Source: Methylophilaceae bacterium (GTDB taxonomy: Bacteria; Pseudomonadota; Gammaproteobacteria; Burkholderiales; Methylophilaceae). Taken from it: 11,172 nt of DNA. Shown one piece after another: positions 5,461 to 11,172 of this stretch. Location: contig SPJO01000175.1 of NCBI GenBank assembly GCA_006844635.1, forward strand, positions 1 through 11,172, in the 5' to 3' direction. A program made the position numbers and the translations under genes. Within the stretch, counting starts at the first letter, position 1, and every line of letters starts with the position of its first letter. The notes below the pieces were generated by a model. The model was not told the DNA's origin, ran no database searches, and was given only the letters and a program-made list of their open reading frames with translations.

Positions 5461-7389
5461 CTAATCGTCTTTTTTCACTTCTTCGAATTCAGCATCAACC
5501 ACTTCAGCGTCAACTGTCTTCTCGCCTTCTTGGCTTGGCTCAGCACTTTCAGTATTTGCTTGTGCTTGTTGCTCAGCATTTACTTTTTCACCAAGTTTTT
5601 GAGATGCTTCCATCAAGGCATTCGTTTTTGCTTCGATGGTTTCTTTGTCACCGTCTTTTAAGACTTCTTCTAAGTCTTTAATCGCAGTTTCAATGGCTTC
5701 TTTCTCAGCGGCTTCCAATTTGTCGCCATGCTCTTCTAGTGATTTTTGTACACTATGAATCATTGCGTCACCTTGGTTGCGTGCATCGACTAACTCGCGC
5801 AATGCCTTATCTTCTTCTGCATGTGTTTCAGCATCTTCTTCCATGCGTTGAATTTCTTCTTCGCTTAGGCCAGAGTTCGCTTTAATGGTAATTTTATTTT
5901 CTTTACCAGTCGCTTTATCTTTTGCTGATACATGCAAGATACCATTTGCATCAATATCAAACGTCACTTCAATTTGTGGTTGACCACGTGGTGCTGGTGG
6001 AATATCACTTAAGTTGAATTGACCGAGTGATTTGTTACCAGATGCCATTTCGCGCTCACCTTGTAGCACTTGAATCGTCACTGCATTTTGATTGTCTTCT
6101 GCAGTTGAGAATGTTTGCGCTGCCTTGGTTGGGATGGTTGTGTTTTTCTTGATGAGTTTAGTCATCACGCCACCCAATGTCTCGATACCAAGTGATAGCG
6201 GTGTTACATCTAACAACAACACGTCTTTCACATCACCTTGTAGTACGCCACCTTGAATCGCTGCACCAACAGAGACCGCTTCGTCAGGGTTCACGTCTTT
6301 ACGTGGCTCTTTACCAAATATTTCTTGTACTTTTTCTTGCACTTTAGGCATACGGCTTTGACCACCAACTAAAATCACGTCTGTAATGTCAGAAGCAGAT
6401 ACGCCAGCATCTTTCATTGCTGTTGTGCAAGGTTTGATTGTACGCTCGATAAGGTCTTCAACCATGCTCTCGAATTTTGCACGCGTGATTTTAACCACTA
6501 AATGTTTAGGGCCACTTGCGTCAGCCGTTACATAAGGCAGGTTAACTTCTGTTTGTGTGCTTGAAGATAACTCGATTTTTGCTTTCTCTGCCGCTTCTTT
6601 TAAGCGTTGTTTTGCTAGCAAGTCGTTGCGTAGATCTAAGCCATCATTGTCTTTCTTAAACTCATCCGCTAAGTAATCAATGATGCGGTTATCGAAGTCT
6701 TCACCACCAAGGAATGTATCACCGTTGGTTGAAAGTACTTCAAACTGATGCTCACCGTCGATGCTTGAGATTTCAATGATTGAAACGTCAAAAGTACCGC
6801 CACCTAAGTCATACACAGCAATCTTACGATCACCTTCTTGTTTATCTAAACCGAAAGCTAATGCAGCCGCTGTTGGTTCGTTAATAATCCGTTTAACTTC
6901 TAGACCAGCAATACGGCCAGCATCTTTTGTTGCTTGGCGTTGGCTATCGTTAAAGTAAGCAGGCACAGTAATCACTGCTTCTGTTACTTCTTCACCGAGA
7001 TAGTCTTCAGCTGTTTTTTTCATTTTACGTAATACTTCAGCTGAAACTTGTGGTGGCGCCATTTTCTCGCCATTCACTTCAACCCAAGCATCACCATTAT
7101 CTGCCTTAACAATTTTGTAAGGCATTAATTTGATGTCTTTTTGTACGGCTTCTTCTTCAAAACGACGACCAATTAAACGCTTCACGGCATAGAGTGTGTT
7201 TTCTGGATTCGTGACCGCTTGGCGTTTCGCTGGAGCGCCCGCTAAAATTTCACCATCATCTTGATAAGCGATAATAGATGGTGTTGTACGACCGCCTTCA
7301 GCGTTTTCAATGACGCGTGGCTTGCCGCCTTCCATAACAGAAACACAAGAGTTTGTTGTGCCTAAGTCGATACCAATAATTTTACCCAT
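5461..7389 (-). CDS. dnaK: Chaperone DnaK (Hsp70)
   Basis: DnaK is the ATP-driven Hsp70 chaperone of the cytosol, working with DnaJ and GrpE. The 642 residues match the usual proteobacterial length (E. coli has 638). The three Hsp70 signatures are visible: GIDLGTTNS (6-14), VYDLGGGTFDVSII (192-205) and VILVGGQSRMPKVQ (about 340). The catalytic Lys70 and autophosphorylation Thr199 sit at the E. coli positions. The interdomain linker DVLLLDVTPLSL follows near 390, then the substrate-binding domain, helical lid and a disordered Glu/Gln/Ala-rich tail ending EFEEVKKDD, close to the conserved EEVKKD. The ATG at 7389 is preceded by AAGGAA (minus strand, 7398-7403) with eight bases of spacing. A sigma-32-type promoter lies about 70 bases upstream of it. 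grpE is upstream and dnaJ downstream, the usual proteobacterial order. Confidence 0.99.
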   Translation of the reverse strand: MGKIIGIDLGTTNSCVSVMEGGKPRVIENAEGGRTTPSIIAYQDDGEILAGAPAKRQAVTNPENTLYAVKRLIGRRFEEEAVQKDIKLMPYKIVKADNGDAWVEVNGEKMAPPQVSAEVLRKMKKTAEDYLGEEVTEAVITVPAYFNDSQRQATKDAGRIAGLEVKRIINEPTAAALAFGLDKQEGDRKIAVYDLGGGTFDVSIIEISSIDGEHQFEVLSTNGDTFLGGEDFDNRIIDYLADEFKKDNDGLDLRNDLLAKQRLKEAAEKAKIELSSSTQTEVNLPYVTADASGPKHLVVKITRAKFESMVEDLIERTIKPCTTAMKDAGVSASDITDVILVGGQSRMPKVQEKVQEIFGKEPRKDVNPDEAVSVGAAIQGGVLQGDVKDVLLLDVTPLSLGIETLGGVMTKLIKKNTTIPTKAAQTFSTAEDNQNAVTIQVLQGEREMASGNKSLGQFNLSDIPPAPRGQPQIEVTFDIDANGILHVSAKDKATGKENKITIKANSGLSEEEIQRMEEDAETHAEEDKALRELVDARNQGDAMIHSVQKSLEEHGDKLEAAEKEAIETAIKDLEEVLKDGDKETIEAKTNALMEASQKLGEKVNAEQQAQANTESAEPSQEGEKTVDAEVVDAEFEEVKKDD

Positions 7390-7428
7390 TTTGTTCGTTC
7401 CTTATTTCTAAAATACTTTTAAATTTGT

Positions 7429-7442
7429 AGTCAATCATGACT
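7429..7442 (-). repeat. Short stem-loop in the dnaK leader
   Basis: AGTCA (7429-7433) and TGACT (7438-7442) form a five-base stem with a four-base loop, near the expected 5' end of the dnaK mRNA from its heat-shock promoter. It does not include the ribosome-binding site at 7398-7403. It may protect the 5' end or have no role. Confidence 0.35.
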
Positions 7443-7456
7443 GCGTTGATTTAATA

Positions 7457-7482
7457 ATTGGGATGATTTTTTTGTTTTCAAG
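7457..7482 (-). promoter_or_regulatory. Sigma-32 (RpoH) heat-shock promoter of dnaK
   Basis: On the minus strand the -35 element CTTGAA (7477-7482) is separated by exactly 14 bases from the -10 element CCCAAT (7457-7462). E. coli heat-shock promoters use CTTGAA and CCCCAT-like boxes with about this spacing. The site is in the 111-bp grpE-dnaK gap and would give a leader of about 60 bases before the dnaK ATG. It lets dnaK be transcribed separately from grpE. Confidence 0.82.
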
Positions 7483-7500
7483 CCCCTAATATGAATGCGG

Positions 7501-8037
7501 TTATTTTGCTTTTGAAACCACAACTAATGCTGGGCGCAAAACACGGTCATTCAAGGTGTAGCCTTTTTGTAATACACTAACAACCGTATTCGGCGCTTGC
7601 TCCGACTCGACAGTCTGAATAGCCTGATGTAAGTTAGGGTCAAATGCCTCTTCAACAGGGTTCAGCTCTGTAATATTGAATTTCTCGAAAACAGACACTA
7701 GCTGCTTGTTTGTGAGTTCAACACCATCCTTATAGCTTTGTACATCTTCGGTTTCTGTTGCCAGCGCTGCATCTAAACTATCTTTAACAGATAACAGTTC
7801 ACCACTAAATTTTTCTAGGGCGAATTTGCGTGCTTTATCGACATCTTCTGAAGAACGGCGGCGAATATTTTCGCCTTCAGCTTTGATATATAAGACCTGT
7901 GCCTGTGCTTCTGCTAGTTGTGCTTGTAGTGTTTCAATTGATACCTCTTCTTCTGCAACTTCATCGGTTGAGGCTTCATCTGTTTGCGCTGTCTCTGCGT
8001 CTAATTGTTCTTCTTGATTTTCCTGCTCGTCTTGCAT
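7501..8037 (-). CDS. grpE: Nucleotide exchange factor GrpE
   Basis: GrpE is a dimer that releases ADP from DnaK and so resets the chaperone cycle. The protein has 178 residues. An acidic, Gln/Glu-rich disordered N terminus (1-35) is followed by a long coiled-coil helix (about 36-90), a four-helix region, and the beta-wing with the family signature from FDPNLHQAI (132-140) through NTVVSVLQKGYTLNDR (150-165) to VLRPALVVVSK (166-176). I chose the ATG at 8037: GGGAG ends six to seven bases before it, whereas the in-frame ATG at 8049 has no ribosome-binding site and overlaps that GGGAG. A heat-shock promoter lies 59 bases or more upstream. No hrcA gene is present, in line with sigma-32 control rather than CIRCE/HrcA; no CIRCE element is seen. 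Confidence 0.97.
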   Translation of the reverse strand: MQDEQENQEEQLDAETAQTDEASTDEVAEEEVSIETLQAQLAEAQAQVLYIKAEGENIRRRSSEDVDKARKFALEKFSGELLSVKDSLDAALATETEDVQSYKDGVELTNKQLVSVFEKFNITELNPVEEAFDPNLHQAIQTVESEQAPNTVVSVLQKGYTLNDRVLRPALVVVSKAK

Positions 8038-8095
8038 GTTAGCTCCCATTAAAACGTTGAGTCGATTAAATCGTTAAAATACCAATATGGGCAAT

Positions 8096-8121
8096 GTGGG
8101 GATGTTTAAACTGATTTCAAG
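8096..8121 (-). promoter_or_regulatory. Sigma-32 (RpoH) heat-shock promoter of grpE
   Basis: On the minus strand CTTGAA (8116-8121) is followed by 14 bases and then CCCCAC (8096-8101), a near-consensus heat-shock promoter with the same spacer as the dnaK promoter. It begins four bases beyond the waaC stop codon, so grpE can be induced independently of waaC. The expected leader is about 50 bases. Confidence 0.82.
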
Positions 8122-8125
8122 CCTT

Positions 8126-9088
8126 TTAAGACTTAAATTGATCTAGCGTGGCAATGACGGTGTTAACGGCAGGGCATTGCGCTTTACCACCTAGGTTCTT
8201 TGCAGGTGCAAAAGCGCCTGGATAAACGCCGGTTAGGGCAGGTTTTGTGTCAGTATAAACGGCTACGGTTGGAATGCTTAATGCAGTAGCTAAATGAGAT
8301 AGTCCAGTGTCTACGCCTACAGCGGCATCCGCATTGCCAATAATGGGCGTCAGTTGGCTAATACTGAGTTTAGGTAAAACCAAAACATTGTCACTGCTGC
8401 TGGCAATCTCTTGCGCGCGGTTGTGTTCAACTTCCGATGCCCAGGGTAGAACCAAGTTTAACTGTTGCTGTTTTAATGCTACGGCTAAGTCTTTCCAGTG
8501 AGGCGTCGGCCATAGCTTGCTGTCTTTGCTGGTACCGTGTAAGCCAATGATATAAGGTGTTGGTAAATCAATCACATTGTTTTCTGTAATGTTTAGGCCG
8601 TAATCTGGCGCACCATCAGGTACTGCATAACCACATGCTTTAGCCGCTGTTTCTCTATTACGCGTGACGGCATGCTGGTCACGTGCTACCGGCAATTTTT
8701 TTTGGTAAAAGTAGCTAGCGATAGGCTCACGTGCTGTGGTTTTGTCTTGGCCGCACCTCGTGCCTTGTGCGCAGTAAGCCATGAGGGCGCTTTTGATAAG
8801 CCCCTGCGTATCAATCACAAGGTCATAAGGTTGCGTTGAAACTGCTTGTTTAAAAGCGTTTATTTCGTGCCAAGTATTTTTATCCCAGAGGGCTTTTCGC
8901 CAGCGGCGTACCGCGACAGTGAATACTTGATTAACAGCTGGGTGTAATGTTGGAATGTCTGCAAAACTTTCTTCAGCAACCCAGTCGATTTTAGCGTCTG
9001 GATAGTGTTGCAAAATATCGGTGACGACAGGTAAATTGTGAATAACATCGCCCAAAGAAGATGTTTTAACCAGTAAAATACGTTCCAT
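8126..9088 (-). CDS. waaC: LPS heptosyltransferase I WaaC (RfaC)
   Basis: WaaC transfers the first L-glycero-D-manno-heptose from its ADP-activated form to Kdo of lipid A-Kdo2, on the cytosolic face of the inner membrane. It is a GT-B enzyme of family GT9. The 320 residues match WaaC. Visible blocks are KTSSLGDVIHNLP (8-20, with the catalytic Asp14), DWVAEESFADIP (35-46), the RRWRKALW stretch (61-68), TAREPIASYFY (118-128), GLHGTSKDSKLWP (182-194) and GVDTGLSHLATAL (258-270), which binds the ADP-sugar. The frame stays open upstream to 9460, but the ATG at 9088 gives the standard MERILLVKTSSLGD start. The longer version would overlap waaG and has no homologous sequence. No clear ribosome-binding site is visible. 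waaG and waaP, divergent from it, complete the inner-core functions. Confidence 0.95.
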   Translation of the reverse strand: MERILLVKTSSLGDVIHNLPVVTDILQHYPDAKIDWVAEESFADIPTLHPAVNQVFTVAVRRWRKALWDKNTWHEINAFKQAVSTQPYDLVIDTQGLIKSALMAYCAQGTRCGQDKTTAREPIASYFYQKKLPVARDQHAVTRNRETAAKACGYAVPDGAPDYGLNITENNVIDLPTPYIIGLHGTSKDSKLWPTPHWKDLAVALKQQQLNLVLPWASEVEHNRAQEIASSSDNVLVLPKLSISQLTPIIGNADAAVGVDTGLSHLATALSIPTVAVYTDTKPALTGVYPGAFAPAKNLGGKAQCPAVNTVIATLDQFKS

Positions 9089-9103
9089 AGCCGTATTTTC
9101 GCA

Positions 9104-9109
9104 TACAAT
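9104..9109 (+). promoter_or_regulatory. Candidate -10 element for waaG in the divergent waaC-waaG gap
   Basis: TACAAT matches five of six -10 positions and lies 28 bases before the waaG TTG start. No good -35 element is seen. The gap between the divergent starts is only 48 bases, so promoters for the two directions must overlap each other or the opposing 5' ends. Confidence 0.3.
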
Positions 9110-9136
9110 CATCATTTTCCAGCGGATTAGCCAGCA

Positions 9137-10297
9137 TTGAAATTTGCATTCATTATATTTAAGTACTTTCCGTTTGGCGGTATGCAGCGTGATATGTTGC
9201 GTACGGCAAATGAACTCATCAAACGTGGGCATCAGGTCGACATATTCACGTTGAGTTGGCAGGGCGATGCGCCGAAGAATATTGGCATGCATGTGTTGCC
9301 GCAAAAAGGCTGGTTTAATTTCACACGGTATAAACGTTTTATCAAAACTGCATTTTCGATTATTCAAGCAGGTGATTTTGATTATATTTTTGGCTATAAC
9401 CGCATGGCTGGTTTGGATGCGCATTTTGCAGCCGACCCTTGTTTTGTAGAAAGGGCACATACACAGCGCAATGCATTGTATCGTTTAACCCCTCGCTATA
9501 AATGGTTTGCAGCTTGTGAAAAAGCGGTCTTTTCATCAGCGTCAGAAACACAGGTGTTGGCAGTGTCACTATCTGAAAAACCACACTTCCAAAAGTGGTA
9601 CGGACTACAAGATGCTCGATTTCATTATATTCCACCTTATTTATCACCAGAACGCTTTGCGAAGCAAGATAAAAGAAAAATGCGACAGCACCTGCGGGAA
9701 GCCTTTGGTTTTGCTGCCAACGACTTTGTTTATATGCTCACAGGCTCAGGTTTCGCTATGAAGGGTTTGGACAGGGCAATTCATGCCTTAGCGGCCATGC
9801 CTGATGATTTACGTGCGAATGCGCGCTTAGTCGCTGTTGGGCAAGACAATCCAAAACAATTTGTAGCCATGGCGAAAAAATTAGGCGTGGAAGACCATGT
9901 GGTTATTTCTAAAGGGCGTGCTGATATCCCGCATCTGATGCAAGGTGCAGATGTTTGCGTACATCCTGCCTATCGAGAAAATACTGGCTTAGTCATTTTA
10001 GAGGGGATGGCTAGTGGTGCGCCAATGTTGGTGACCGAGAGTTGTGGTTATGCCGTGCATGTGCAAGAAGCGGATGCTGGCTTGGTATCGCCAATGCCTT
10101 ATCAGCAAAGTGATTTTAATGCGAAATGGTTAATGATGCGCGAAGCACTTGTGAAGGGGGCGAAAGATAAGCCTCTTTGGTCTAAGCATGGACTAGCTTA
10201 TACGAAGAAAATTATGCAGGCGAATGATGGTAGCGCCGAGGCTGAAATTTTAATTCAATTGGCTGAAGCAAAAAAAGCCAATGGTGAGGCTGCATAA
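9137..10297 (+). CDS. waaG: LPS core glucosyltransferase WaaG (RfaG)-like, GT4 family
   Basis: WaaG-type enzymes add glucose from UDP-glucose (or a related hexose) to heptose II of the LPS inner core. The 386-residue protein resembles E. coli WaaG (374 residues) over its length: KYFPFGGMQRDM (9-20), the region of LSWQGDAP (39-46), FGYNRMAGLDAHFAAD (85-100), YRLTPRYKWFAACE (115-128), and the GT-B retaining EX7E pair Glu281 and Glu289 in HPAYRENTGLVILEG (276-290). The start is TTG at 9137: a TAG at 9128-9130 closes the frame just upstream, and the next ATG (9182) would remove the nucleotide-binding loop. The ribosome-binding site is weak. The donor sugar cannot be read from sequence. The gene overlaps waaP by one base, so the two are translationally coupled. 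Confidence 0.93.
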   Translation: MKFAFIIFKYFPFGGMQRDMLRTANELIKRGHQVDIFTLSWQGDAPKNIGMHVLPQKGWFNFTRYKRFIKTAFSIIQAGDFDYIFGYNRMAGLDAHFAADPCFVERAHTQRNALYRLTPRYKWFAACEKAVFSSASETQVLAVSLSEKPHFQKWYGLQDARFHYIPPYLSPERFAKQDKRKMRQHLREAFGFAANDFVYMLTGSGFAMKGLDRAIHALAAMPDDLRANARLVAVGQDNPKQFVAMAKKLGVEDHVVISKGRADIPHLMQGADVCVHPAYRENTGLVILEGMASGAPMLVTESCGYAVHVQEADAGLVSPMPYQQSDFNAKWLMMREALVKGAKDKPLWSKHGLAYTKKIMQANDGSAEAEILIQLAEAKKANGEAA

Positions 10298-11127
10298 TGG
10301 GTTGCCGACAAAGAACGATTTTTCAGATGCCAGCAAAACTGCGCAAAGCATTGGGTGAGGGCGAGCAGTGTGATACTTTTGAAAAGGCGATGCAGTTAAC
10401 TGGTAAGGCATTTAGAGATGTGCCAGGCCGTAAGACTAGTCAGGTTAAATTGTTAGGTAAGAGCTACTTTATCAAGCAGCATTTTGGTGTCGGTTGGGGT
10501 GAGATTTTTAAAAACTTGTTGTCATTGAAAAAGCCAATCTTAGGTGCGATGACAGAAGTAAAAGCCATTGAAAAAGTCGCTTCTTTGGGTATTGCGACAA
10601 CACCTCTGGTGGCTTATGGGCAGCGCGGTACAAACCCAGCGACCTTGCAATCTTTTGTATTAACGGGCGATTTGGGTGACATTACCTCTTTAGAAGATTT
10701 GTGTGCTGATTGGGCTGCCAAGCCACCTAACCCACGTTTTAAAAGGCGACTAATCATTGCTGCGGCAACGTTAGCAAAAACCATACATGAAGCGGGTGTG
10801 AATCATCGGGATTTTTATTTATGCCATTTGTGCTTGGGTAATCAGGATAGGGAAAAGGTTGATTTGTACTTGATTGATTTGCATCGTGTGCTGATTCACC
10901 AAACACCTTCCATACAAGCCAATATGAAAGATATTGCGGCTTTATATTTTTCTAGTATGGACTTGGATTTTAGCGCGCGAGACTATTTGCGCTTTAAGCG
11001 TTATTACCAGCAACAACCTAATCAATTTTGGCAACAAGTCGAAACGCGTGCGCAAAAACTATACGCTAAATTCAATAGCGACAAATTCCAGCAAAAACTA
11101 GCAGCAGAACGCAGCAAGCTGGACTAG
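10297..11127 (+). CDS. waaP: LPS core heptose I kinase WaaP (RfaP)
   Basis: WaaP phosphorylates O4 of heptose I in the LPS inner core with ATP, giving negative charges that bind divalent cations and stiffen the outer membrane. The 276 residues match the family (about 265-270). Kinase-like features are Lys60 in YFIKQHFG (57-64), GWGEIFKNLL (66-75), the acidic MTEVKAIEK (85-93), the catalytic loop NHRDFYLCH (169-177, Asp172) and IDLHR (193-197, Asp194) in the DFG position. The N-terminal block from FRDVPGRKT (39-47) is also typical. It starts with ATG at 10297, sharing one base with the waaG TAA, and GGTGAGG at 10283-10289 is its ribosome-binding site. It is essential in Pseudomonas aeruginosa and not in E. 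coli; status here is unknown. The 45 bases after its stop show no gene I can support. Confidence 0.96.
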   Translation: MGCRQRTIFQMPAKLRKALGEGEQCDTFEKAMQLTGKAFRDVPGRKTSQVKLLGKSYFIKQHFGVGWGEIFKNLLSLKKPILGAMTEVKAIEKVASLGIATTPLVAYGQRGTNPATLQSFVLTGDLGDITSLEDLCADWAAKPPNPRFKRRLIIAAATLAKTIHEAGVNHRDFYLCHLCLGNQDREKVDLYLIDLHRVLIHQTPSIQANMKDIAALYFSSMDLDFSARDYLRFKRYYQQQPNQFWQQVETRAQKLYAKFNSDKFQQKLAAERSKLD

Positions 11128-11172
11128 CGTCATCCTAATCATCGCATACGACGTTATACATGCTTCCCGAAC

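Noticed and set aside
8038..8049. Alternative grpE start at ATG 8049
   Set aside because: The GGGAG that follows it is the ribosome-binding site for the ATG at 8037, and nothing suitable precedes 8049.
8063..8073. CGATTAAATCG palindrome in the grpE leader
   Set aside because: It is an 11-base AT-rich palindrome with almost no loop and no resemblance to CIRCE (nine-base arms, nine-base spacer); it may be chance.
9089..9460. Upstream extension of the waaC reading frame (124 extra residues)
   Set aside because: It overlaps the divergent waaG coding region, does not resemble any heptosyltransferase N terminus, and the family start motif begins at the ATG at 9088.
11128..11172. Possible start of a new gene after waaP (ATG at 11160)
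   Set aside because: Only four codons are visible before the window ends, with no ribosome-binding site.
1..11172. CRISPR array, tRNA, rRNA, insertion sequence, prophage, defence or toxin-antitoxin system
   Set aside because: No regularly spaced repeats, transposase, integrase, tRNA-like cloverleaf or accessory gene was seen; the genes are all core functions in conventional order.

Overview
The window looks like a core chromosomal segment of a Gram-negative proteobacterium of moderate to low GC. The DnaK, DnaJ and GrpE sequences, sigma-32-type heat-shock promoters, an E. coli-like heptosyltransferase I and WaaG, and a Pseudomonas-like WaaP all point to Beta- or Gammaproteobacteria. A betaproteobacterium, possibly of the Methylophilaceae, is my best guess from protein style and base composition; no search was run.

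Left part (1-3640, + strand). The end of one M16 peptidase gene is followed by a second M16 gene whose zinc site is degenerate, the usual arrangement of a two-subunit periplasmic protease. After a 100-bp gap come rsmD (16S rRNA m2G966 methyltransferase), coaD (coenzyme A synthesis), a YfhL-type 2[4Fe-4S] ferredoxin, gloA (glyoxalase I) and an uncharacterised 81-residue protein. From rsmD to the 81-residue gene the spacing is 2 to 15 bases, so this is probably one transcription unit. It ends in a cluster of stem-loops at 3632-3714.

Middle part (3717-9088, - strand). In order of transcription this strand carries waaC (LPS heptosyltransferase I), grpE, dnaK, dnaJ and a small exported protein with a BamE-like pattern. 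grpE and dnaK each have a clear heat-shock promoter with the same 14-base spacer. A stem-loop lies between dnaK and dnaJ, and a strong bidirectional terminator follows dnaJ. The small exported protein has its own -10 element, with a palindrome where the -35 element should be.

Right part (9137-11127, + strand). waaG and waaP are divergent from waaC. waaP starts inside the waaG stop codon. With waaC they form an inner-core LPS cluster: WaaC adds the first heptose, WaaG adds glucose to heptose II, and WaaP phosphorylates heptose I.

All genes look intact except the one cut by the left edge. The longest noncoding stretch is 149 bp (4068-4216). I see no mobile element, CRISPR array, tRNA, rRNA or defence system, and no new multi-gene system. 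The points worth following up are regulatory: heat-shock promoters, a possible leaderless rsmD, a candidate activator palindrome, a duplicated terminator, an intercistronic hairpin, and an in-frame gloA/small-gene junction.
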